From positions 33,521,251-33,585,250 of the forward strand of contig NC_034009.1 of the NCBI RefSeq assembly GCF_000346465.2: DNA of 64,000 nucleotides. Direction: 5' to 3'. The notes below the pieces were generated by a model, which ran no database searches, was not told the DNA's origin, and saw only the letters and a program-made list of their open reading frames with translations. Position 1 is the first letter of the stretch. Each line of letters begins with the position of its first letter. The stretch is from Prunus persica (Eukaryota > Streptophyta > Magnoliopsida > Rosales > Rosaceae). The position numbers and the translations under genes were made by a program. Below, piece by piece: positions 23,492 to 34,322 of the stretch.

Positions 23492-23915
23492 GGTTTGGTT
23501 TATCATCTTTCAAATTTATTTATTTGTCTCTATTTTTCATCTTTCAATTTTTGTAAGCAAATTTAGAAGCTCAAATAAAAGTTACCATTATTTTTAGGCA
23601 AAGAAAAAGGTAAACCCACAATCCTGTTTTTCGTTTTACCTTTTATATATTCTCTCACCTTCTTTTATCTGTCATTTCTCATCTCCATCCTTCTCACCCA
23701 GCTAATCGTTAAAGATAAACGTTTTCCTTCATTTATCTTCAAACTACAGATCATAGGTCCTCTCATGTCGTTTCGTGGCCGAGAAGGAAGCCCAGAACGT
23801 TGTCTTACTGCTGGGGCACAAATTCATCTCGTCGAGTAAAATTCGGTATGCCTAAATCGTGTCGTTTTGGTTTCTGAAACGCGAGTTTACGCGTCGTTCC
23901 TTGAAGGATACTCCA

Positions 23916-26073
23916 ATGACAACGAGGTGGAAAGAGGAAAAGGCCGAAAGTCCCCAAACTCTGAAGTCAAATGCATTCTCATTTCAAAGTCCCAAGCAAA
24001 ACAAAATGAGCCCTCTCCCAGTTCCGGAGGATGTTGCCCTCCAAATTGCTTCGTTCCTGCAGGTGAGCTGAAGGTGCTTGATCATTTCATATTATTTCCG
24101 ATCATTATTTCTTCAACCTACGAATATTGATTTTATGTATTTATTCAATTTCAATTTTGGAAACGAAGGTGCCGGACCTTTGTTCGTTGGCCAGTTGTTC
24201 CCGGTTATGGAGGGAGCTGTGTGGGTCGGATTGCATATGGGAGTCTCTGGTACGAGACAGATGGCCCTCTCTTGAATTGTCCGATGGGTCTTCTTCTTCC
24301 TCTGCAATAAAAAAACCCATGTCCATGGTACTCTCCCTCTGTTTACACTTTTTTTTTTTCCCTTTAGCTTTTGATAACTCAGTTCTTGTTCACCGTTTAG
24401 TTTCCTATTTCTAATATGTTCAATTGTTATACCAGAATTTTGTTTAATTTCTCAATCAATCAAACAGATTATTTAATTACTTAAACTTTTGATCTCGTGG
24501 TGCCATCCCTAATGATATATCCAATGATTTCGTAGAAGGGAAGACGATAGGTTTTCATTTTTCCATCATGTTTGTTTTTAGTTTTATGAGTATCAACTAA
24601 CAACATGTTTGCTTAGTGATTGGTTAGTCAATTTATGTTGTTATATTCTTATGTGGAAATTAATAATGGGATAGGGATGGAGGTGCTTTTACATGGAGTT
24701 GCACAATGAGAAGGCGGCTCGTGCTACCTCGGTGGTTCAGTTTGTGGAAACATGCTCATCATCTGTATCCCTTGAGGTTGGGGAGTATCAGAAGGCAATG
24801 CAAGATTTGCACGCACTGCAATTTGGATATCAGGATGTACAAATGTTTCTTTTCAAACCAGAGCTTACTGTGCTGGTTAACCTACTTGGTTTGCACTACT
24901 GCATTAATTGGCTTGGAGTGCCGGTATATACTTTTATCACACTGTCTACTGATCAACTTTCTGTAGGAATCTATGTTTCAAAGTTGTTTATTTTTCTGCG
25001 AATTGCATCAATACTCTGTTGTTGGCCATATATTGAGTACTCAGTTATAGCCTTAGAGGAATTGCACCGTCTTCTCTCACTCTTTTAGCCAACAATTTAG
25101 ACCATCTGTTTGTTCAAACATGGCTAAACTTACAAAATGTGCTATAGCATGTGCTACATTTGCAAAGGGTTATATTGTTGTAATCTGAAGAACAAAGGCT
25201 AGTATAATCAAATACCAGTCTGAATGTCATTTAGACTGTAAAGGTTGTTAAGGAAAAAGAAATATGACAGTTAGCGGTTACAAACTCAGCTATCTTAGCT
25301 TGTGTGGCTGTGTATAAACTATAAGGGAACCTTTTGAGGTCAGTTCAAAATTACTTCTAATGATACAATTCATTCTGTAATTCTCTCTCTCTCTTTTCCT
25401 TTCAACGAGTTTTCTGTGTATTTCCATGTTTGGCTGAACTGCAGTGGCATTGAGTTATTGATTTCCCTTAGCCTAATTATACAATCGCATACCCTGAATG
25501 TATTGAGATATTTATTGTTCTTTAGTTTCTCTCAAAGAAAACACAGAGAATTTAATCTTTAAACCTTCCATTGAAGGCCATAGTACAGAGAACATTTGGA
25601 AGCTGGAAATTCTGTGTTTGTTTTGTTTTTCATGTATAATAGTGCGGCTATGGTACTGGTGAGGGATGATAATATATATGTATTCCATTGCTGGCATAAC
25701 GTTTAGGTAGCCGTATGGCAAATAGATAACAATCCCATATCTGCTAATAATTTGATTTTAGATACTTACAGTAGTTAAAATACAAAATTGGCAGGCCAAC
25801 TGTGTCCTGAAAGCACTCGAGAGTAGGAAGATATCTGAGCGGCAAGTTTGTGTTAAATGGTGGAAGCTTGGGATATGGTCCCACGGCTTCAGAATGCGGG
25901 ATGAATTACTTTCTCGTCGGTTCACTCTGATAGATGTTGGTTTGGCCAAACAAGAGGAGGTTCTTGCGGTGCTTTATCGAGGTGCCATTCATGAGGTCTT
26001 ACGAGTTCAGATCTGTGTTGCTGATCCCTCAAGCCCATCTTGGTCGTGCCAAAGCGCACACAGAAGGGGTTAG
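23916..26073 (+). CDS. F-box protein (277 aa from first ATG, or 247 aa; 4 exons)
   Basis: This is a probable substrate adaptor of SCF ubiquitin ligases. Exons are 23916 (or 24006)-24062, 24169-24327, 24675-24923 and 25795-26073, with all phases consistent. The F-box lies at the N-terminus: PLPVPEDVALQIASFLQ, then VPDLCSLASCSRLWRELC, then IWESLVRDRWPSL. Starting at ATG 24006 places it at residue 3, as is common. Starting at 23916 adds a 30-residue basic/Ser-rich leader. No LRR, kelch or PP2 domain is visible. The C-terminal exon has a conserved-looking block (CVLKALESRKISERQVCVKW, then VGLAKQEEVLAVLYRGA). The target is unknown. A broken partial copy lies upstream at 18810-22845. Confidence 0.85.
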
Positions 26074-26873
26074 TGGATCGGGCTGGGAGCAATGACTTGA
26101 CATTTATATATTTACTACTGTACATGTGTGTATAAGTTAACTTTCTTCGGGTAATCGGTGTGTGTATAATATATTGTAACTTTTACATCGGCAAATCTGT
26201 ATATTATTCGATGTATATGCTGTGAATGTACAATTTTATGTAGAGTGAACTCTAGATTAAGCTGTGGATGCTTGATGTATATAAACGTTTCTTCTTAGCT
26301 TGGCTTGCCAAAAGCTATCTTCATTATTTTGTTTCCGCCTTCTGGATTTTTAATACAAACGACAGTGTAAGGAGTTGGGGGGCATTGGCACTTTCATAAT
26401 CAAATGACATAACCCATGTTTGCAAGTGGTTTTAATAAGTTATCAGTCGGATTCTAGTTTTTATATTTATTTGTCCTTTGGGGCAACCCAAGCAGGCAGG
26501 CAGCAGAAAGCCAAGGGCACTCCGTGTTGTTTGGTGATAGAAGGGGACTCGTGAGATGCTACTTACTTTTGCTCTCAACTTTCTGTCGCATGAAATATTA
26601 CAAACCACAGGCTGCTCATGTAATTGAAAACTACAGGTGCAGACAGCAACAACATACGGTAGGAGGAGGAGGAGGAGGAGGAGGAGAGGGGGGGGGAAGA
26701 GGACTATCACAGAATGACGTGGCATGTCTCTGTCTCTCTTAACTCTTGGGCGTCTACTGTGTACAGCTGCACCGCACTTTGCATGGACTACATCTCACTA
26801 CTCCTCCTCCTCCTGATTCATACCAAAATTAACCAAACCAATCTCCCAACCCAACCAAATATATGTCCTCACT

Positions 26874-27018
26874 ATTTTCTTGCTTGGCCTTTTCCTTTTT
26901 GTTCAAAACCAATACTAAAAAGAGAGTATATTTTGTCGACCAAATAATATCCTCTCTCTCTTTTTAGTATTGGTTTTTAACAAAAAAGCCAAAAAAGGAA
27001 AAAACCAAACAAGAAAAT
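26874..27018. repeat. Imperfect inverted repeat (about 55-65-bp arms, short loop)
   Basis: The left arm (26874-26928, including CTTGGCCTTTTCC and CCAATACTAAAAAGAGAG) is complementary to the right arm (26951-27018, including CTCTCTTTTTAGTATTGG and CAAAAAAGCC) with a few mismatches and indels. The loop is about 22 bp. A transcript would fold into one long hairpin. Confidence 0.7.
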
Positions 27019-29051
27019 ATCTTCTCTCTCTGTGTGTCTCTCTCTCTCACGGTCCTTCCTAGTCCCTCCTGGATGCGGGCAGAGGGGGACACGAGTGCCT
27101 TACTTATTTTATCTTAAGCGCTGGAACTAAGTCTCTCTAAGCTCCCTTGCAATTATTTAAACCAGTAAGTGAAAAGAAGGATTTAGAGTCGCTTGCGAAA
27201 TGATTGGATGAAACTATAGACGTCAAACCAAATCAGCTGCTCCATTATTTGCTTTCTTGGTTAAAGACTGTCATAAGTTCACTGATCAAAACCCCAAAAA
27301 TGAAAGCTTGTCAATCATCGACTAAGTCCAAAACTCATCAATCAAATAATTATATTTGGCGCGTCTTCTTCCCAATTGGTTCTAATTCTAATCTTAAGCC
27401 AACGTCGACTAAAATTAGGTCAGTAACAAACACTAGTCGTACATAGGCTCCTAGTGCCAATCCCAATCCCATCAAATTGTCATTCATTTTGGCGTTTGTA
27501 AAGTATGAGCAGACTACAGCTGTAGCCTATAGGTTTTGAAAAGTACCCACTCTTACTTACCCTTATTATTAGTTGGCTCTCCTCTCCCGTTTCCCTCTGG
27601 TGTGTCTCATCTGATTCATTTCATAGATAGATAAGCTTCTACTTCTACCAAAAATCCCCACCGTCTTTTTCTTTTTTTTTTCTCCAAGTGCACGTGTGGG
27701 CAGTAGGGTAAGCTATGCACGTGCGGGGCTTTGGTTTGCTGCTTAGCAAATACAGTGCAATCACACAGTCCTCCTCTTCTAATTAACAAGTTAAGCTTGC
27801 TGCAAGGGTTTTGCAGTGCAAGTTAATAACCCTACACTCTGAGGTCATGTGTTTGAATTCTTCTTTCTCGTGATGGCTGACTTGTATCAGATAAAATAAT
27901 AATAATAATTAATTAAGAAGCTAGCTAGGGGTCCCTAGAGAACCAAACCCACCGGCCGATAATCCACTACTAATTATAACCACTTGTTTAAATATAATCT
28001 AGTGGCCCTCCCTCCCCTCGTTTGGTAGTCCCACAGAGTTGGGTAGCATGGGGAAATCCATCCAGGATCCAGCCATATAATACTATTAAGATAGCAAACA
28101 TACTAGTTTATGACAAAGAAACATGCATTTGACCCTTATAGCATAAATAGCTAATGGAATTGAAGCTTAATTAAGGTTTTTGGTCTTTGATTTTGAAAGA
28201 TGTGTCTCAGTTTTCTGGCCGACACAAAACAAAAGAAAAAGCCATCTGTTTTTTTTAACTTCCACAATTAATCGCAGCCACTTGATCTGTAAAGCATGCA
28301 ATGTAGATAGCTAGCTGTCCACTCAAGATTTTTGTTTTTTTCTCGTGTTTGAAATGAGTACTATTCTAATGGATATTCGTTTACTCAAAGACTTGGTTAA
28401 TTTAGAAATGAAAGTTAGAAATGATTACTTTTGCTTGTCAATGTTCTGATAAGTGTCAAACTACGTAGCAAGTTGTTTTCGAGCAGCTTGAGCAGAGTCA
28501 AATTAAACACTAGTCTATAAACCTTCTAATAGACTCACTAGCTATTATTTGGGCTTAGGTCTTGTTGCGTTGATGCTGAGCTCAGTTTGTTGAGTCTCGT
28601 TTTTAGGCTGTGTATTTGTGCTCCCTTTCCTTGTGGGTTTCTAATCAACACCAGTTCCAAACAAAACATAAAAATAGCTTCACTCTAGCTACCTAGCTAT
28701 ATGGGTTTATCTAATTATGCTCCTTCGTTTCACACGACGACAAAAGAAAAGAAGAGAAGATGAAAACAAGTGAATGGGGAAGCTAAAGGCTAAAGACTAA
28801 TAACGCCACTTGGAAAGATAATCCCCACAACAAAAAAAGCAATAGAAAAAAAAAAAGAGATAAAGAAGATAGCTTTACTCATTTCAGACGATTCCTCAAG
28901 CTTTACATCTATTTTTGTTACATTGCATGCATTTGTTTATAAATTTTAATAACATATACCACATTCCACGAGAGTGTCCCGTCCTGGCATGCACCTACTC
29001 TCCTTTTCTATCACTCTCACAGACCCACGGCCAGCTGGTAAACTATTGGGC

Positions 29052-29059
29052 TATAAATA
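29052..29059 (+). promoter_or_regulatory. TATA box of the first GASA gene
   Basis: TATAAATA, 130 bp upstream of the ATG at 29189, in a GGGCTATAAATAGG context. The distance suits a short leader. Confidence 0.7.
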
Positions 29060-29188
29060 GGAGATGCCATGCATCTCATTCTTACGCACAACTTAAGTTA
29101 ACTTACTAGATAGATATCTGTATTAATCAAGGTTTTCTCAATTAGGTTTGAGAGCAAGCAAGCAATTAAATCTCTTTAATTAGAAGCC

Positions 29189-29674
29189 ATGGCCATCTCA
29201 GTCTCAATCTCCTCCAGGATTGTGATTCTTGTTTCAGTACTCGTCGTTTGCCTTGTTGTTTTCAATCCTGTTGACGCTGATGAGACGGTAAGGAAGATTC
29301 TTTCATTTTGATACAATTATATATTTATATATGTAGCTAAAGGTGATTTATATACTTGCAATAGCAGGCAAACAAAAATGCAGCGCAGAGTTCTCTCCTT
29401 GATAAATTAGGTACATATTAATTACATTATATTTGTCTGTTTTATATTATACTTGTTTGATTGACGGCAATTTTAATATGAATAATATATAGACTGTGGT
29501 GGAGCGTGCGCTGCTCGATGTCGTTTGTCTTCAAGGCCTCGGCTGTGCAAGAGGGCATGCGGGACTTGCTGCCAGCGCTGCAGCTGTGTTCCTCCGGGTA
29601 CTGCCGGGAATCAGGAGGTCTGCCCCTGCTACGCCGCCCTCACCACCCACGGCGGCAAACGCAAGTGTCCTTGA
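29189..29674 (+). CDS. GASA: GASA/snakin cysteine-rich secreted peptide (107 aa, 3 exons)
   Basis: GASA (gibberellin-stimulated/snakin) peptides are secreted plant peptides with roles in growth, redox balance and antimicrobial defence. Exons 29189-29287, 29368-29410 and 29493-29674 join in phase to 107 residues. Residues 1-30 form a signal peptide with hydrophobic core IVILVSVLVVCLVVF, likely cleaved after VDA. A short variable linker follows. Residues 48-107 are the GASA domain with all 12 cysteines in the canonical spacing, including SSRPRLCKRACGTCCQRC, CVPPGT, CPCY and the terminal KCP. A similar gene follows 1.3 kb downstream on the same strand with the same exon layout, so the pair is a tandem duplication. 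Confidence 0.95.
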
Positions 29675-31012
29675 ATTCCAACGTCAAACTTCAACCAACC
29701 TTCATCTGCCGGTGGTGTTCAGTTCAGAACTCAGATAAATAAATAAAGTTATGTTTTTAATTAAATAAAACAAAGGATGTCACTTGGTTTGTATGATTAA
29801 AGCTACACGAAAATGTACTTATTGTAATTTTGTTTATTGCGTGTTTGGTTGGGAGTGTCTTTTTTTCTTCCTCTTTTGTTTTGGCTTCAATGAAAATATT
29901 TTGTTTTGGAGTTCAATTCTAATCTATGGGCCACGAAAGAGAGAGAAAAGATGATATCATAATATTTTGACTCTTGTTGATTTTACCTGTCTCTGTCGTT
30001 TCTTCTCTTCTTCTTGCCTGAATAAATGGGTCATAGACTCATGGGACATTGACCAAAAAAAAAAGACTCATGGGACACATTCATGACGTCGAAGTTGAAA
30101 GTGATTGAGACCCCACCGCCACTTACAGAAAAGCATGGACTTTTGTTTTGCAATTGTCATAGATATTGTTGAGAGGGAGAAGGCCAACATAAACATAGCC
30201 CACTTTGTTAAACAGGATGAGGCCTTTCCTAAACTTGTAAGTGACACTGCCAATGCCAAACCCAAATCCAATTCGAATGGATCACAAATTAACGCGACCA
30301 AAACGTCTGAGCCGGAGGTAGATGATGCAACGCACATAACTTTCAGGTTCAGTCACTCGTGATACAAATATACAATTAATGCTTGCATTCCAGCCAGATT
30401 ACCGCTTCAGTTTATCAAGTCTGTCGGTCATGACTCATATGCATGCATGGACATTGGACAGTGTGTTGATAAATTATTTGAGGCCAAAACAAATAGGGTC
30501 TAAGCACAGTATTGACTTGCAAATTCGTAATTTGAGGTTTTGAGTTTTTATGGCATTTTGGTACGTAGTGTGTGATAAATTTTCATTCCTTATTATAGTT
30601 TAAATTATCGTTTATTTTCAAAAGAAATAACATCAGCAAACCAGCATGGCATACAAGCAAAGTGATTTGGTTCCAGGCTTCAGCCAACCAGGTCCTTGCT
30701 AGCTAAATGCTATTTAAATTTTAAGACTAACTATAAAAAAATGTTTGAGACTATTACCAAAAGTAAGTAAATTTCCAAAATTTGTTGAATGTAGTTGTTC
30801 CCAGAGTCATATCCTCGTTGGAGCACTTTTGTCATTCTGGTCTGGTGTGTGTCACTCACACTCATGAGGTTTCATAATTAATGACCTCCTCGTGAACTTG
30901 GCTATAAATATACCACACCTATTTTTCTCTTTAAACACCACCAACTCTCTCTCATAGCCCCAACCCAACCCAACCCAACCCAACCCAAAGATTACTTACA
31001 CTCTCCTCCTCC
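29675..31012. other. Spacer between tandem GASA genes
   Basis: This holds the 3' UTR of the first gene, AT-rich DNA and the promoter of the second. An 85-codon plus-strand open frame at 30105-30362 has no recognised domain. A CCCAA pentamer repeat at about 30960-30987 lies in the second gene's leader. Confidence 0.5.
30903..30910 (+). promoter_or_regulatory. TATA box of the second GASA gene
   Basis: TATAAATA in a GGCTATAAATATACC context, 103 bp before ATG 31013. It closely resembles the TATA context of the first copy (GGGCTATAAATAGG). Confidence 0.7.
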
Positions 31013-31510
31013 ATGGCCAAGAAGATGATGTTGAAGGTTGTAATTCTCGTTTCTCTTCTCATTCTCCGACTCGCTGATTCTCAAGAAACGGTAAACCACT
31101 TTAATCCAATTGATTTATTTATGTATCAATTTGAAACTGCGTTTGATGACTAACAGCGTAACGTGTTTTCAGGTGACCACACCTCCTGTTGAAAGCCCTC
31201 ATCCTCCTCCTGTTGAAAGCCCTCATCCTCCTCCAAAAATAGGTATGAGATTCAGACTAACAAAACTCAACTTAATTTTATATAAAAAAAAGAATTACGA
31301 TACTAATATTGTATGGTGTTACATACAGAGTGTGATGGAGAATGTAATCGAAGGTGCGAATTATCGTCAAGGCCGAATTTATGCAAGAGGGCATGCGGGA
31401 CGTGCTGCGAGAGATGCAATTGCGTTCCACCAGGCACTTCTGGTCACTATGAAACCTGCCCTTGTTACGCCAATATGACCACCCACAGGGGCCTACACAA
31501 ATGCCCTTAA
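31013..31510 (+). CDS. GASA: GASA/snakin peptide with proline-rich linker (109 aa, 3 exons)
   Basis: Exons 31013-31090, 31173-31242 and 31329-31510 give 109 residues. Intron phases (0, then 1) and the last exon length (182 bp) are identical to the upstream GASA gene. The signal peptide is residues 1-23 (core VVILVSLLILRL, cleavage likely after ADS). The linker, residues 27-49, contains a perfect 8-residue duplication, VESPHPPP twice, which is absent from the neighbour and gives a wall-protein-like, Pro/His-rich spacer. Residues 50-109 hold the 12-Cys GASA domain (SSRPNLCKRACGTCCERC, CVPPGTSGHYETCPCY, KCP). A secreted role is expected; the Pro-rich spacer could favour cell-wall association, which is inference. 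Confidence 0.95.
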
Positions 31511-33286
31511 TTAAATCTTAAGACACCCACAGGGGCCAGCAAGCAACACACATTTCTTGTTCTTGATATATGTTTATGTTTTGGATCATGGTGATTTATA
31601 AAATAATATAAGCTTGATTCTAGTTGGATCAACAAGAAGTAGATTTTATTTTATTTTAGTAAATTTATTTATCTGAGTTATGAAAAGTCCAGTAACAGTA
31701 TTGGGCTTTCTTAATGCAAGGCCCACGGGCCCATTCCTAGGATAACGAGTTGGGCCGTGTGTTTTCAAGAAGAGATTGTAAGGCCCAATAGTCCAGTTTA
31801 GTACTGTATATTGTATTGGAACTGCAAGATCCAACATATTTACCAGTGCAAGTTAATGCGCACACGACATACATGCAAGGCATGACTGAAAACCTGTCAG
31901 TCTGTCAACCATGAAATGACACCGTTTCACTCTGTTTTGGTAATTTCACTGGAAATAACAACGAGTCAGTCACGCAACAAACGTGAGTCTCTTCGAACTT
32001 CCAGAGAATCAAATTATTATAGGAAGGAAGGAATTAGGATCCCTCCCAATTAATCGCCGAGTTCCTACTCCCCGCTCCCTCCCTCCGTTCCCTTCCGCGT
32101 GACTCGAAAAGTAGCTTTTGTCTACAAGAGAACTTGTTGCACTTGCACATCGCAGATTTTAGTGCCACCCAGTCAGAGACTCAGAGAGAGACACAAATTT
32201 CGTCCAACAAAAAACTCCCCCAACCTCCACCACGCTCCCTTAGAGGCGTGTATACAACACCCTCCCAACACGCACACATAGCAGCAGCTGCTTGTCTGTC
32301 TCTGCCTGTAAACATCGTTTTTCCTCCACAGCCCATTTAGGCATGGATGTATAATGCGTGTACCGGTGAAAGTAACGTAGACAATACGTACTTGTACAGT
32401 ACTACTGTACATATTGTTGGGCGAGAAATAAATGAGAATTTGTGGGTGTGGGGGAGGGTAGGAATGGGGCGGTACAGAATAAAATCATGATTTACTGCAG
32501 GTTTTGAGAAAGAAAGAAAGAGCACAATCTTAATCTTTTCGTACGGAAGGACAAGTTGTCATGTTGCCACGAGGTATTGTAATAACCGTTGGATGTTGAA
32601 GAAATCAGAAATCAGAAATCAGATTTCGGTTACTTTTGGATTCGGATTGGATTTGGAGCCCAGAGGTGAAGGAAGAAGGCCCACAAAAGTCTAGTCCAGC
32701 GACGGAAAGAGAAAGCCATCGGAGGGCCAGGCGTCGCGGAGGTTTAAGGAGGACATGACAGATCATCGTGACTCGTGAGTGAGTGAGAGCAGCTGGGGTG
32801 GGGTTTGTCTGATGTGGATGCCACGCTGGATAAACTTTGTCTCCTTCTGATGCAGCTTCGGATGGCGAGTGATCTAACGGCTGTGAGGAGGACCGCACAC
32901 TCATATAGAGTGTGTATAAACCGTCGATGGTGCAGTGACGTGAGAAGGGGGGAAAAAAAGAGAGTGCGACCGTGTCCGAGTCTGTGATGCATTGAATTGA
33001 AAGTCGATGTTTCGGAGAGCAACCAAAAAGCTTCGGTTTTTCCGTCTTTTGGGAGGAAGAAGAAGCATTTCTGCTTTCTAGTTTCTCCGTTTTGCTTTCT
33101 GCTTTCTGGTTTACAGGGAGAGAGTTCTCGTATCTCTGATTAAGCTTTTATTCACTTTTCCAAAATTCAAGCGTCAATTTTTATATGATTTTTATCGAAA
33201 TTTTAGTTTTTGAAAGATTATGAATGAATGGATGAGTTTGGTTCATAATTAAGCTGGAGAGTGGAGGCCTGGAAGTTTTCTGGAAG

Positions 33287-33332
<46 letters not shown>

Positions 33333-34061
33333 GGAAAGAGATAATTGTTTTGGTGGATAGAAATTATTATGTGGGTTTGGGTGAAGAAGGAATTGGTTTA
33401 TTATACGTAGAAACGAGCATTAATTGTTTTCCTTTAAATTTCAATGAATGCGATCTACACTTGACATTATTTCACCGGTGCATCACACACACTGGCGAGC
33501 CTTTTACGTTTGTGACTTGTGACTGAGACTTTTGTCTACATTTCCCATTTCCCATTTTTCCTTTGCATTTCTTTTCAATTTTCTCTCTCTCTGTCTCTCT
33601 GTCTCTCTCTCTGTCTCTCTCTCTCTCAGACTGACAGACACAGACTGAGGGAGGTCGAAGAACCTGATTCTCTGGACACGAGGGACCGAATTACTTTTTA
33701 TTGCTTTCATTATTTCATCTTTATTTTGCCTTTGATCGCTTTTGCTTTTGTCTTCTTCTTCTTCTTCGTCTTCTCTCTCTGTGAGTTTCTGAATGTCCTC
33801 TGTTTTTGCTTATTCGGTCGATCTGCTACCATAGCCCGAGTAGGTAGAGAGCTCGCTCTAAACTGTCACACTCGTCTCAAGAAAAACGGAGAGATATTTG
33901 GCACGCAAGCGACTAAATTGATTTTCTCTTTCTTTGGAAAAAAAAAAAACCCAAACCCAACTTTTTCGGTTTTCTTTCCGGCGACCTTTTCGTTTCGCTA
34001 AATAACTACACCCCAAAAACCAAAACCAAAAAAAAAAAAAGAAAAAAAAAAGAGAAGAAAA

Positions 34062-34095
<34 letters not shown>

Positions 34096-34322
34096 ACACG
34101 TTGTTCTCGTTCACTTTGTTCAGCACCTTTGCCTCATTCTCTTTCTTTCTCATTCTGTGTGATTGAAGAGAGCTTGCTAGTAGCTCAGATTGCAGAAAGA
34201 AGGATCTGTTTGGGTTCAGCTTTTGGAGGCGTTTCTTTCTTGAGCTCCATTCTGAGCCGCCCAACAAGCCCTTCCTCATTTACAAAATTCCAGATGTTAG
34301 CAACACCATCGATCATTTACAA
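31511..34322. other. Intergenic DNA and long leader of the Gln-rich gene
   Basis: No gene was recognised up to about 33000. A (GA)n microsatellite lies at 33290-33329 and CT-rich tracts at 33583-33627 and 34070-34095. The stretch after about 33000 resembles a long pyrimidine-rich 5' UTR region, possibly with a leader intron, but splice sites could not be fixed. Overlapping open frames on both strands at 32605-33022 have no domain support. Confidence 0.45.

Larger units (their letters stand above)
26074..29188. other. Long intergenic region with foldback, microsatellites and GASA promoter
   Basis: No gene was recognised in 3.1 kb. A (GGA)n tract lies at 26661-26690, an imperfect foldback at 26874-27018 (listed separately) and CT-rich tracts at 26951-27050. 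ACGTG-core motifs (G-box/ABRE-like) occur around 27690-27722. A tRNA-B-box-like string (GTGTTTGAATTC) near 27850 hints at a decayed SINE. A clear TATA box lies at 29052-29059 for the first GASA gene. Confidence 0.55.

Noticed and set aside
30105..30362. 85-codon plus-strand open frame between the GASA genes
   Set aside because: It has moderately complex composition but no recognised domain, leader or splice context, so it is not called as a gene.
30960..30987. CCCAA pentamer repeat, telomere-like at first sight
   Set aside because: Plant telomere repeats are TTTAGGG/CCCTAAA. This is a short local pentamer repeat in a leader.
32605..33022. Overlapping minus- and plus-strand open frames
   Set aside because: They overlap on both strands with Ser/His/Arg-rich translations typical of GC-richer leader DNA. 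There is no domain support.
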